Source: Silicimonas algicola (GTDB lineage: Bacteria; Pseudomonadota; Alphaproteobacteria; Rhodobacterales; Rhodobacteraceae). From it: DNA of 64,000 bases. The DNA lies in NCBI RefSeq assembly GCF_003148765.1, contig NZ_QGGV01000011.1, forward strand, positions 1 through 64,000. The letters are read 5' to 3'. Shown here piece by piece: positions 7,362 through 15,771 of this stretch. Positions within the stretch are counted from its first letter, which is position 1, and every line of letters starts with the position of its first letter. The notes under the pieces are model-generated. The model saw only the letters and a program-made list of their open reading frames with translations, had not been told where the DNA came from and did not search any database. Position numbers and translations under genes: made by a program.

Positions 7362-8783
7362 ATGAAAATAGCTGTTGGACCAGATGACGTCGGGACGGGC
7401 GCCGGTGTGCCGGACGGGGAGGTCACGCGCGCGCTGGCGGCCTTTGTCGCCGAAACTCCGGTTGCGGCGGTCCCGTCTTCGGCGATCGTTGCAGCACGGG
7501 CGGCGGTCGTCGATACAGTGGGGGTGGCGCTCGCTGGCCTGGAAGAGCCGCCGTCGCGGATCGCCGCCACCGCCGCGCTGGCCGCAGGGGCTGCTGGCAT
7601 CGCGCCGCTCTGGGGGCGGCAGACGGGAACCGCGCCGGCCGAGGCCGCCTGGGCCAATGCGGTTGCAGGCCACGCACTCGACTTCGACGACAGCCTGCCG
7701 AGCCTTTGCGGCCATCCCTCGGTGCCGCTTTGTGCCACCGGGCTGGCGGTCGCAGCCGCGTTGTCGCGGCGCGGGCGGCCGGTTGACGGCACGGCGTTCC
7801 TGTCGGCCTTCGTCGTAGCGCTTGAGGTGGCGGGCAAGCTGTCGCGGGCGTTGGGCCATGGCCACTACGGCAGGGGCTGGCATCCGACCGCGACGCTGGG
7901 CGTGTTCTCGGCCACCGCGATGGCTTGCCGGCTGCAGGGTCTCGACGCCACCACCACGGCGCGGGCCTTCGGCCTTGCCGCCGCGCAGTCGGGTGGGATG
8001 GTGCGCAACTTCGGCACCATGGCCAAGCCGTTCCAGGCCGGCCACGCGGCCCGCGCCGCGGTGATCTCGGCCGATCTCGCGGCGGCAGGGATGACCGCGG
8101 CCGAGGACGTTTTCGACGGGCCGCGCGGCTACCTCGCCGTCTATGGCAACGGGTCCGCCGCGCCTATGCCGGTTCCCGGCGCATCGTGGGACATCTTCGA
8201 ACCCGGCATATATGTGAAACGCTGGCCCTGCTGCTATGGAAACCACCGCGGGCTAGCCGGGATTTTTGAACTCGTCGCCCGCCACGGCATCGCAGCCGAC
8301 GAGGTGCAGCGGGTCGAGGTAGGGTTCCTGCCCGACGCGGACAAGGCGCTGATCCACCGCGCCCCCACGGATGGACTGTCGGCCAAGTTCAGCATCGAAT
8401 ACTGCGCCGCCGCCGCCCTGATCGACGGTCGCGTGACGCTGGCGAGTTTCGAGGACAGTGCCATCCTTCGCCCCGACATCCGGGCGCTGATGGGCGGGGT
8501 CCACCGCGTGCCGATGCCGGGCGAGGGGTCGTTTTCCGGCGTGCTCGGCTGGACCGACGTCGCCATCGACACTGCGCGCGGCCGGTTTGAAACCCGCGTG
8601 GACCACACTCCAGGCTCGCCCGAGGCGCCGATGACCGATGCCGACCGGCTCGACAAGTTCATGGGCTGCGTTACTGGTCTTCTGGGGACCGACGGCGCCG
8701 ACCGCCTATTCGCGGCCTTGGGCTCGCTGGAGCGGATGCCCGATGTCGCGGCCATAGCACCGCTGATGGAGGTCCGGGCATGA
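7362..8783 (+). CDS. MmgE/PrpD-family protein (first of five)
   Basis: 473 residues. The family comprises 2-methylcitrate dehydratase, cis-aconitate decarboxylase and iminodisuccinate epimerase-like enzymes. Visible hallmarks are AGHALDFDDS with a GHPS loop, GRGWHPTATLGVF, NFGTMAKPFQAGHAA and KRWPCCYGNH. Most similar by eye to the copy at 30078. ATG 7362 has little room after the palindrome at 7349, so a GTG at 7407 is an alternative start. The stop overlaps the next gene by 4 bp. A dehydratase, decarboxylase or isomerase acting on a polycarboxylate is likely; exact substrate unknown. Confidence 0.85.
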   Translation: MKIAVGPDDVGTGAGVPDGEVTRALAAFVAETPVAAVPSSAIVAARAAVVDTVGVALAGLEEPPSRIAATAALAAGAAGIAPLWGRQTGTAPAEAAWANAVAGHALDFDDSLPSLCGHPSVPLCATGLAVAAALSRRGRPVDGTAFLSAFVVALEVAGKLSRALGHGHYGRGWHPTATLGVFSATAMACRLQGLDATTTARAFGLAAAQSGGMVRNFGTMAKPFQAGHAARAAVISADLAAAGMTAAEDVFDGPRGYLAVYGNGSAAPMPVPGASWDIFEPGIYVKRWPCCYGNHRGLAGIFELVARHGIAADEVQRVEVGFLPDADKALIHRAPTDGLSAKFSIEYCAAAALIDGRVTLASFEDSAILRPDIRALMGGVHRVPMPGEGSFSGVLGWTDVAIDTARGRFETRVDHTPGSPEAPMTDADRLDKFMGCVTGLLGTDGADRLFAALGSLERMPDVAAIAPLMEVRA

Positions 8784-9727
8784 CCGCGCGCGATATGGTG
8801 ATCTGCGAATGTTTCGCCCGCGACGGGTTGCAGCATGAACCGGATTTCGTCCCGACCGCGACCAAGATCGCGCTGATCGACGCCTTTTCCCGCGCCGGAT
8901 TCGCCCGGGTCGAGGCGACGAGCTACAGCCACCCCGGTCAGGTGCCGGCCTTTGCCGATGCCTCCGACGTGTTGGACGGCATTGCTCGGCCGTCCGGCGT
9001 GGCGTTCAAGGCGACCTGCCCGAACCCGCGCGCGGTCGACAGGGCGCTGGCCGATCTCGACGCCGGGGCCGGCGCGGATGAACTGAGCCTGCTGATTTCC
9101 GCGACCGAGGCGCATACTGCGCGCAACCTGCGCACCACCCGCGCCGACCAATGGCAACGGGTCGCAGAGATGGCCACGGCGGCGCGCGGGCGGGCGCGGC
9201 TCGTGGGCGTGATCTCGATGGCCTGGGGCTGCCCGTTCGAGGGTGCTGTCGATCCCGCCCGGGTGGCCGAGGATGCAGCGCGGTTTGCCGACCTCGGCGC
9301 CCACCTCGTGACGCTTGGCGACACCATCGGTACGGCAACGCCCAGCAGCGTGCGGGCGCTGATCGCGCGAGTCCGGGCGGCGGCACCGGCGGTAATCCCG
9401 GTCGGCCATTTCCACGACACCCGCGGCACCGGGCTGGCCAACTGCCTCGCCGCGCTCGACGCCGGCTGCACCCACCTCGACAGCGCGATGGGCGGCACCG
9501 GCGGGCATCCGGCCGACATCGTCTATGGCGAGGGCTTCACCGGCAATGTGGTGACCGAGGATCTGGTGAACCTGCTGGAGGAGGAGGGCGTGTCGACCGG
9601 CCTTGACCTTGACGCGGTGGACGCGGCCTCGAGCGCCTGCGAAACCGCACTGGGGCGGCCGCTGCGCAGCATGGTTGCCCGGTCCGGCTGGGGCCTGTCC
9701 CGGCGAGGGGAGGTGGCGCGTGCCTGA
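8780..9727 (+). CDS. Hydroxymethylglutaryl-CoA lyase family protein
   Basis: 315 residues, a TIM-barrel of the HMGL-like superfamily. DGLQHE near the N-terminus is the DGLQ substrate/metal motif, and VGHFHDTRGTGLANC supplies the HxH metal ligands. AMGGTGGHPADIVYGEG corresponds to the C-terminal loop, in which HMG-CoA lyases have a catalytic Cys in GCPYA; that Cys is not present here, so the true reaction may be cleavage of another 3-hydroxyacyl-CoA. Overlaps both neighbours by a few bases and is in one operon with MmgE/PrpD and two crotonases. Confidence 0.83.
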   Translation: MTARDMVICECFARDGLQHEPDFVPTATKIALIDAFSRAGFARVEATSYSHPGQVPAFADASDVLDGIARPSGVAFKATCPNPRAVDRALADLDAGAGADELSLLISATEAHTARNLRTTRADQWQRVAEMATAARGRARLVGVISMAWGCPFEGAVDPARVAEDAARFADLGAHLVTLGDTIGTATPSSVRALIARVRAAAPAVIPVGHFHDTRGTGLANCLAALDAGCTHLDSAMGGTGGHPADIVYGEGFTGNVVTEDLVNLLEEEGVSTGLDLDAVDAASSACETALGRPLRSMVARSGWGLSRRGEVARA

Positions 9728-10451
9728 TGTCCTGACGATCGAAACGCGCGGGCCGGTCCGCATCCTGACGATGAACCGGCCCGACAAGCTGAACGCGCTC
9801 GACACCGCCCTTACCCGGGCGCTGTGCGACGCGCTGGACGCGGCGGCAGGGGACGCTCAAGTCCGGGCTCTGGTCCTTAGCGGGGCGGGGCGCGCGTTCT
9901 GCGCCGGGGCCGACACCGGCGAATTCAGGGATCTGGTGCCGGGGCAGGGAGACCGCGTGGCAGACCGCGCCTCGCTGACAGCCCGCCTACACCGGCTGCT
10001 GCGCGCGGTGCCGCAGCCCATCGTTTCGGCGGTCCACGGTGCGGCGGTAGGCGGTGGGGCGGGCCTCGCTATCGGTTGCGATATGGCGGTGGCGGCCGAG
10101 GGGACGCGCTTCGGCTATCCCGAACTGCGCCACGACCTCGTCCCCGCGCTGGTGATGACCAACCTTGTCCGCCAGATGGGGCGCAAGCTGGCGTTCGAAC
10201 TGGTGGCGACGGGCCGGATGCTGTCGGCGGCCGAGATGCTGGCGGCGGGCCTCGTCAATCGCGTGGTACCCGACGGCGATGCCTTGGCGGCGGCGCTGGA
10301 CCTGGCGGAGATCTGCGCCCGGCCGAAGCCCATCGCGATGGAGGCGACCAAGCGACTTTTCCACGAGGTGGCCGAGGCCCATTACGACGCCGCTATGGAG
10401 GCCGGACTGCAGGCGAATATCGCGATGCGCGGATACAGGGACGGGCCATGA
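9720..10451 (+). CDS. Enoyl-CoA hydratase/isomerase family protein
   Basis: 243 residues of crotonase fold, GTG start at 9720 overlapping the lyase stop. The oxyanion-hole segment is RAFCAGADTGEF and the CoA-binding pattern follows. Of the two catalytic glutamates of crotonase, the first (in GGGCE) is replaced by Gly here (GGGAGLAIGCD), while the second is kept (GYPE). It may thus be an isomerase, hydrolase or retro-Claisen enzyme rather than a standard hydratase. Followed by a second crotonase with 4-bp overlap. Confidence 0.82.
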   Translation: MPDVLTIETRGPVRILTMNRPDKLNALDTALTRALCDALDAAAGDAQVRALVLSGAGRAFCAGADTGEFRDLVPGQGDRVADRASLTARLHRLLRAVPQPIVSAVHGAAVGGGAGLAIGCDMAVAAEGTRFGYPELRHDLVPALVMTNLVRQMGRKLAFELVATGRMLSAAEMLAAGLVNRVVPDGDALAAALDLAEICARPKPIAMEATKRLFHEVAEAHYDAAMEAGLQANIAMRGYRDGP

Positions 10452-11209
10452 CCGACGAAAGCCGTTTGATCGTCACCCGCGACGGCCCCGTCGCCAGCGT
10501 CATCCTGAACCGCCCGGACAAACGCAACGCCGTCGATCTCTCGACCTGCCACGCGCTGCGGTCGGCGTTTCAGGAGCTTGACGCCGACCCTACAGTGCTC
10601 GTCGTCCTGATCTCCGGCGCGGGGCCCTCGTTCTGCGCCGGGGCTGACCTATCCGAACGCAAGGGCCGCGATGCCGCCTGGGTCAGGCAACGACGGCTGG
10701 CGGCTTTTGCCGCCTATGACGCCATCGAACGCTGTGGTGTGCCGGTGGTGGCACTGGTCCATGGCGCCGTCGTGGGCGCGGGTGGCGAGATTGCGATGGC
10801 CGCCGATTTCATCATCGCCGCCGAAGGCACGGTGTTCCGCTTTCCCGAACCGAAATGGGGCACTGTCGGCGCGACGCAGCGGCTGCAACGCGCCATCGGC
10901 ATTCGCGGCGCCAAGGAATTGCTGTTCACCGGCCGCGATCTGCCGGCGGCTGAGGCGTTGGCGCGCGGGCTGGGCGCGCGGGTGGTGCCGGCGGGCGACC
11001 TTGAGGCCACGGGACAGGACATCGCTGCCGCCATCGCCGCCGCGCCCGCGCTTGCGATTCGTCTGACTAAGCAGGCCATCAACCTGGGTGGCACCACCGA
11101 TCTGGCGAATGGTATACGTATCGAACTCGCTGCGATTGACCACAATCTGGCGGAAGGCGACTGGCAGAAAGGACAAGAGCGCTTTATGGATCGCAAGAAA
11201 GATAGCTAG
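10448..11209 (+). CDS. Enoyl-CoA hydratase/isomerase family protein
   Basis: 253 residues of crotonase fold. PSFCAGADLSERKG marks the CoA/oxyanion site, and both catalytic glutamates are in place (VGAGGEIAMAADF and RFPEPKWG), so hydration of an enoyl-CoA is plausible. Its ATG overlaps the upstream crotonase stop. It ends the 7362-11209 operon and is followed by a 148-bp gap with a near-match operator. The GGTATACG at 11111-11117 inside this gene is probably chance. Confidence 0.85.
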   Translation: MTDESRLIVTRDGPVASVILNRPDKRNAVDLSTCHALRSAFQELDADPTVLVVLISGAGPSFCAGADLSERKGRDAAWVRQRRLAAFAAYDAIERCGVPVVALVHGAVVGAGGEIAMAADFIIAAEGTVFRFPEPKWGTVGATQRLQRAIGIRGAKELLFTGRDLPAAEALARGLGARVVPAGDLEATGQDIAAAIAAAPALAIRLTKQAINLGGTTDLANGIRIELAAIDHNLAEGDWQKGQERFMDRKKDS

Positions 11210-11306
11210 ATCAGGAGATTAAACGACCAATAGCATTTCGGCATGACCTCATTCATCAACGGCCTTTGACTTGCCTGGTTCCGGGCGCCAGTCTCGACCC
11301 AAGAAT

Positions 11307-11314
11307 GGAATACC
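11307..11314. promoter_or_regulatory. GGAATACC, one-mismatch copy of the island palindrome
   Basis: Within AATGGAATACCGGATG, 44 bp before the acyl-CoA dehydrogenase start at 11358. It breaks symmetry at one position. Supported mainly by its place before a transcription unit of the island. Confidence 0.4.
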
Positions 11315-11357
11315 GGATGCCCCGTAGAGAAGGTGCACCGGAAGGGAGGATCTGACG

Positions 11358-12536
11358 ATGAGTGACTGGCCGCTTTCGGACGAGCTTGTCATGGTGCGCG
11401 ACACCGCCAGACGGTTCATGCGACAGGACGTGAAACCGGCCGAGGATCAGGTCGAACACGACGCAATCCATCTGCCTGACCACCTGCTGCTGCCGCTGCA
11501 GCAAAAGGCCAAGGATCTGGGCATCTGGTGCATCCGCTCACCGGCCGAATACGGCGGCGCCGGGCTGTCGCTCTTAGGACAGGCCGTGGTGGCCGAAGAA
11601 ACTGCCCGCTGCCGGATGGGTGCCTACATTCCCGCCTGCGGTGCCATCGGATTCGACGTGCCGAACACCGTGTTCGAATGGGGCACCCCCTACCAGATCG
11701 AGAAGTACGCCAAGCCCGGCGTGATCGAGGGGCGCAAGGTGTTCACCGCCGTGACCGAGCCCACTGGCGGGTCGGACCCGGCGCGGTCGATCCGCACCCG
11801 CGCCGTACGGCAGGGCGACGACTATGTGCTGAACGGCACCAAGATGTGGATTTCCGGCATCCAGCACGCGACCTGGGGCATGGTCTTTGCCCGCACCGGC
11901 GACCAGGGCGACCGGGGCGGCATTTCCGCTTTCATCCTGGAACTCGACACACCCGGCGTGTCGACCCGGCGGATCCCGGTGCTGCGTGCCTATTCGCCCT
12001 ACGAAATCACCCTGCAGGACGTGAAGATCCCGGTCAAGAACCTGTTGGGCGAAGAGGGCAAGGGCTTTCAGGTGTTCTCGAAATGGACCACCGAGGGCCG
12101 CATCCCCTATGCCGCCGGCACCCTCGGCGTGGCGCAGGAGGCGCTCGAGATGGCGATCGAGTGGGTCCGCCACCGCGAGACTTTCAAGACAAAACTTGCC
12201 GACAAGCAAGCGATCCAGTGGATGGTCGCCGACAGCGAGATGGAGCTGCAGGCGGCGCGGATGCTGGTCTACAAGGCCGCGATGGTCCACGAAACCGGCG
12301 GCGACCTGCGCTACTGGTCCTCGATGGCCAAGGTCACGGCGACGGAAACCGCGCACCGCGTGGTGGACCGCTGCGTGCAGATGTTCGGCGCGCTGGGCGT
12401 GGCCGAGGAGATGCCGCTGGAACGCTGGTTTCGAGAGTTGCGGGTCAAGCGCGTGGGCGAGGGGCCGTCAGAAGTGCAGCGCATGGTCGTTGCGCGCAGC
12501 CTGCTCAAGACACGGTCGACCGTCGATGCCGGTTGA
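11358..12536 (+). CDS. Acyl-CoA dehydrogenase
   Basis: 392 residues with the three-part ACAD fold: an N-terminal helical domain; a middle beta domain with AVTEPTGGSDPARSIRT and KMWISGIQHA for FAD and substrate; and a C-terminal helical domain ending in GEGPSEVQRMVVARSLL. The Glu in GEGPSE aligns with the catalytic base of medium-chain enzymes. Good ribosome-binding site (GGGAGG) ahead of ATG 11358. First gene of an operon with a crotonase, a CaiB transferase and an Fe-ADH-like gene. Probably introduces the alpha-beta double bond into the CoA ester made by the transferase. Confidence 0.9.
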   Translation: MSDWPLSDELVMVRDTARRFMRQDVKPAEDQVEHDAIHLPDHLLLPLQQKAKDLGIWCIRSPAEYGGAGLSLLGQAVVAEETARCRMGAYIPACGAIGFDVPNTVFEWGTPYQIEKYAKPGVIEGRKVFTAVTEPTGGSDPARSIRTRAVRQGDDYVLNGTKMWISGIQHATWGMVFARTGDQGDRGGISAFILELDTPGVSTRRIPVLRAYSPYEITLQDVKIPVKNLLGEEGKGFQVFSKWTTEGRIPYAAGTLGVAQEALEMAIEWVRHRETFKTKLADKQAIQWMVADSEMELQAARMLVYKAAMVHETGGDLRYWSSMAKVTATETAHRVVDRCVQMFGALGVAEEMPLERWFRELRVKRVGEGPSEVQRMVVARSLLKTRSTVDAG

Positions 12537-13299
12537 GCTCAGCCTTTCGGATGGGATCGCGACGGTCACCATCGACCGCCCGGACAAGCGCAACGCGCTG
12601 GACGCGGACCACTATACCGCGCTGTCCGAGGCGTTCGTGCAGGTCCGCGACGACGACTCAATCCGTTGTGCGATCCTCACCGGGGCAGGCAACCGCGCGT
12701 TCTGCGCCGGGGCCGACATCGGTACCTGGCTCGGCCGCGACCGCAGGCTGACGGACCTCTGGGCGACGCAGACGGGGCTGCTGCCGAACCGCGGACTGGA
12801 GATCTGGAAGCCGGTGATTGCCGCCGTGAACGGTGACTGCATCGGCGGCGGGATGACGCTGCTGATGGGGACGGACATCCGCGTTGCCGCGCGCCATGCT
12901 ACCTTTTCCCTGCCAGAAGGGCGGCGCGGCGTGATCCCCGCCAATGGCGGCACCCAGCGCCTGCTGCGGCAACTGCCCCATGCCGTGGCGATGAAGTTGC
13001 TGCTGTTGGGCGAGCCGATGACGGCGGACGAGGCCGGTCGCTGGGGTTTCGTCAACGACGTGGTGGAAGCCGATGAGGTGATGGAGGTGGCGCTGGCTTG
13101 CGCCCGCCGGATCGCTGCTGCCGCGCCGCTGGCGATGCAGGCGGCCAAAGAACTGGCGATCCGCTCACAGGATCTGACGATGGCCGAAGGGCTGCGGATG
13201 GAACAACTGGTGCAGCACGCGCTTCTGGCCAGCAACGACGCCGCCGAAGGGCGCGCGGCGTTCGCTGAGAAACGTGAACCGGCGTTCGGGGGGCACTGA
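12526..13299 (+). CDS. Enoyl-CoA hydratase/isomerase family protein
   Basis: 257 residues of crotonase fold, ATG 12526 overlapping the dehydrogenase by 11 bp. The motif RAFCAGADIGTWLG is present. As in the protein at 9720, the first catalytic Glu is absent (GGGMTLLMGTD) while the second is kept (SLPEGRRGVIPANGGTQR). Genetic coupling to an acyl-CoA dehydrogenase implies it acts on that enzyme's enoyl-CoA product, but the missing Glu leaves hydratase activity open. Confidence 0.84.
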   Translation: MPVELSLSDGIATVTIDRPDKRNALDADHYTALSEAFVQVRDDDSIRCAILTGAGNRAFCAGADIGTWLGRDRRLTDLWATQTGLLPNRGLEIWKPVIAAVNGDCIGGGMTLLMGTDIRVAARHATFSLPEGRRGVIPANGGTQRLLRQLPHAVAMKLLLLGEPMTADEAGRWGFVNDVVEADEVMEVALACARRIAAAAPLAMQAAKELAIRSQDLTMAEGLRMEQLVQHALLASNDAAEGRAAFAEKREPAFGGH

Positions 13300-13300
13300 C

Positions 13301-14464
13301 ATGGACGGGCCTCTCAGCGGCATCCGCGTGGTCGACCTGACCCAGATCTACAATGGGCCCTATGCCACCTTCCTGATGGCGATGGCCGGGGCCGAGATCA
13401 TCAAGGTCGAGCCGCCGGGCGGCGAACACACCCGCCGCCGCCAACGCGACGGCGGCGGCGCGCATATCCCCCATGCTATGCTGAATTCCGGCAAGGTCTT
13501 CGTCGAACTCGACCTCAAGACCGAGGCGGGAAAGGCGGAGCTGACCGCGCTCATTGAAACCTCCGACGTGCTGGTGGAAAACTTCCGCCCCGGCGTGCTT
13601 ACCCGGCTAGGATTTTCACGCGAGCGGCTGGCCGAGTTGAACCCCAAGTTGGTCTATGCGGCCAGCTCCGGCTTTGGCACCACCGGCCCCTACCGCGACT
13701 ATCCGGCGATGGACCTTGCCGTGCAGGCGCTGAGCGGCGTGATGAGCATCACCGGCTTTCCCGACAACCCGCCGGTCAAGGCCGGGCCGGCGATCTGCGA
13801 CTTCAACGCCGGGGTGCATCTGTATGGTGCCATCGTCACAGCGCTCTTGGAACGCGAACGCACCGGGCGCGCACGGGCGGTCGAGGTGTCGATGTTCGAG
13901 GCAATCTATCCTGCGCTCGCGTCGAACCTCGGGCTGATGAGTGGCACCAACAAGGACCGCCCGCCGCGTACCGGCAACCAGCACGGCGGGCTGTCGATCT
14001 CGCCCTACAACGTCTATGCCTGCCGCGACGGTTGGTGCGCGATCCTCGCCAACAACGAACACCAGTGGCGCGCGCTGGCGCGGTTCTTTGGCCAGGACTG
14101 GGCCATCGACGAACCCCGCTATGCCTCCATGTATGACCGCGTGGCCCGCATCGACGAGGTCGACGCGCTCGTCGCCGGCTGGGCGGCTGGGTTCACCAAG
14201 GACGAGCTGTTCCGCGGCCTCGTCGCGGTCGGCGTTCCGGCGGCCCCGGTGCGCGAGCTGTCCGAGGTGATGACCGACCCGCACCTGCACGCGCGCGGCG
14301 CGCTGGTGGACATCGACCATCCGATCTACGGGCCCGTGACGCTGCCGACCAGTCCGATGGTCTACGAAGGGATGGACCGTACGATCCGCTGGCCCAGCCG
14401 GAAACTGGGCGAGGATCAGGCGGTCCTGGACCAGGTGCGCGCCGCAGCCGCGGAGGCGGAGTGA
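13301..14464 (+). CDS. CaiB/BaiF (class III) CoA-transferase
   Basis: 387 residues. The N-terminal pattern is GIRVVDLTQIYNGPYATFLMAMAGAEIIKVEPPGG (residues 5-39, shortened here to its key words DLTQ, GP and VEPPGG). The catalytic Asp lies in YPAMDLAVQALSGVM, the conserved site for the acyl anhydride. CaiB enzymes move CoA from a donor such as succinyl-CoA to a free acid, so this is a candidate for activating the island substrate. Starts 1 bp after the crotonase stop; its stop overlaps the next ATG. Confidence 0.9.
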   Translation: MDGPLSGIRVVDLTQIYNGPYATFLMAMAGAEIIKVEPPGGEHTRRRQRDGGGAHIPHAMLNSGKVFVELDLKTEAGKAELTALIETSDVLVENFRPGVLTRLGFSRERLAELNPKLVYAASSGFGTTGPYRDYPAMDLAVQALSGVMSITGFPDNPPVKAGPAICDFNAGVHLYGAIVTALLERERTGRARAVEVSMFEAIYPALASNLGLMSGTNKDRPPRTGNQHGGLSISPYNVYACRDGWCAILANNEHQWRALARFFGQDWAIDEPRYASMYDRVARIDEVDALVAGWAAGFTKDELFRGLVAVGVPAAPVRELSEVMTDPHLHARGALVDIDHPIYGPVTLPTSPMVYEGMDRTIRWPSRKLGEDQAVLDQVRAAAAEAE

Positions 14465-15666
14465 TGACCGCGACTCCAACATCCGCCCCGGTGGGCGAGG
14501 CCGACATTCCTGCCGCGACCCGTGTGCGCTATGGCCCGGGCACGCTGTACAGCGCGGTCCCAGCCGAGGTTGAGGCAATGGGTGCTTCGCGCGCCTTCGT
14601 CATCACCGGCCGCACACTCGGCGCCCATGCGCAGGTGGGGGAGCTGAAGCTCCGGCTGGGTGACCGCCTCGCGGGGCATTTTGCCGGCATGGGTGAACAT
14701 TCGCCTCGTTCCACGGTCCTTGCTGCGGCGGCAGCGGCGCGCGAGGCCGGGGCGGACTGCCTGATCGGCATTGGCGGCGGCAGCGCGATCATCGGGACCA
14801 AGGGCGTCGCCCTGATCCTCGGAGAAGGCGACGATCTGGACGCGCTGCGCGCCGACTACGACTACCGCACGCAGAAGATCACGGTGCCGTCTCTGACCAA
14901 CCGCAAGCCGCCGGTGATCGCGGTGCCGACGACGCTGACCTCGGGCGAGTTTTCGTCGGCGATGGGCATCACCGACGACGCGACCGGCGCCAAGGACATC
15001 TTCATCGACCCCGGCGTGGTGCCGCGGGTGATCGTGCTGGACCCGGTACTGGCGGCCGAGACACCGGCCCGGCTTTGGGCCTCGACCGGGGTCAAGGCGC
15101 TGCAGAACGCCATCGAGCGGTTCTACGCCAAGAACGCCAATCCATTCATCGAGGGCACCTGCCTCGAAGCCATTGCGATTGTGTTCCGCGACCTTGTGCC
15201 GTCGCTGGCGGATCCGCAGGACATCGCCGCGCGCGGGCGGCTGCAATTCCTGAACTGGATGACGGCGTTCGGTGCGGGCAAGGGCGGGATAGGCCTTGGC
15301 CACGGCATCTGCCACCAGCTGGGCGCGGTCAGCCACATTCCGCATGGCATCAGCGGCGGCATCGTTCTGCCGCACATGATGCGGTTCAACCGGCCCGATA
15401 CGCTGGCCCGGCAGCGCCGGATCGCCACCGCGATGGGCATCCGCGACGCCGCGTCCGACACCGAGGCGTCGGAACGGGCCGAGGCCAGGGTGCGCGCGCT
15501 GGTGGCCGACCTTGGCCTGCCCGCTACGCTGTCTGCCGTGGGGGTGCAGCGGGCGGATCTGCCCAAGGTGGCCGAACTGACGCTAAGGGACCGGACCCTT
15601 GCCCCGACGCCGCGCCCGCCGCGCGACGCGGCCCAGGTGCTCGCCCTGCTTGAGGAGATGTATTGA
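14464..15666 (+). CDS. Iron-containing alcohol dehydrogenase / maleylacetate-reductase-like protein with altered metal ligands
   Basis: 400 residues of the Fe-ADH superfamily. The N-terminal Rossmann half carries GIGGGSAIIGTKG for the nucleotide and VPTTLTSGEFSS. The usual metal ligands Asp and His in D-A-L-x-H are replaced by Lys and Asn (VKALQNAIERF), whereas the later histidines are kept (GLGHGICHQLG, IPHGISGG, VLPHM). Maleylacetate reductases also lost the metal, but in a different pattern. A metal-free reductase or dehydrogenase is likely. ATG 14464 is preferred over GTG 14461 because it makes the common ATGA overlap. Confidence 0.82.
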   Translation: MTATPTSAPVGEADIPAATRVRYGPGTLYSAVPAEVEAMGASRAFVITGRTLGAHAQVGELKLRLGDRLAGHFAGMGEHSPRSTVLAAAAAAREAGADCLIGIGGGSAIIGTKGVALILGEGDDLDALRADYDYRTQKITVPSLTNRKPPVIAVPTTLTSGEFSSAMGITDDATGAKDIFIDPGVVPRVIVLDPVLAAETPARLWASTGVKALQNAIERFYAKNANPFIEGTCLEAIAIVFRDLVPSLADPQDIAARGRLQFLNWMTAFGAGKGGIGLGHGICHQLGAVSHIPHGISGGIVLPHMMRFNRPDTLARQRRIATAMGIRDAASDTEASERAEARVRALVADLGLPATLSAVGVQRADLPKVAELTLRDRTLAPTPRPPRDAAQVLALLEEMY

Positions 15667-15771
15667 CGACCCGCGGTCGCCCGCGGAGGAGGCGGGCGGC
15701 GGCGGAAGACGGAACGGGCCGAGAGAAGCCCCCCTACGATAACTGACCCATATACCAGAGGAGGAGAGACA

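Noticed and set aside
11111-11117. GGTATACG inside the crotonase gene
   Set aside because: Within coding sequence and far from a start, so counted as chance rather than as an operator.
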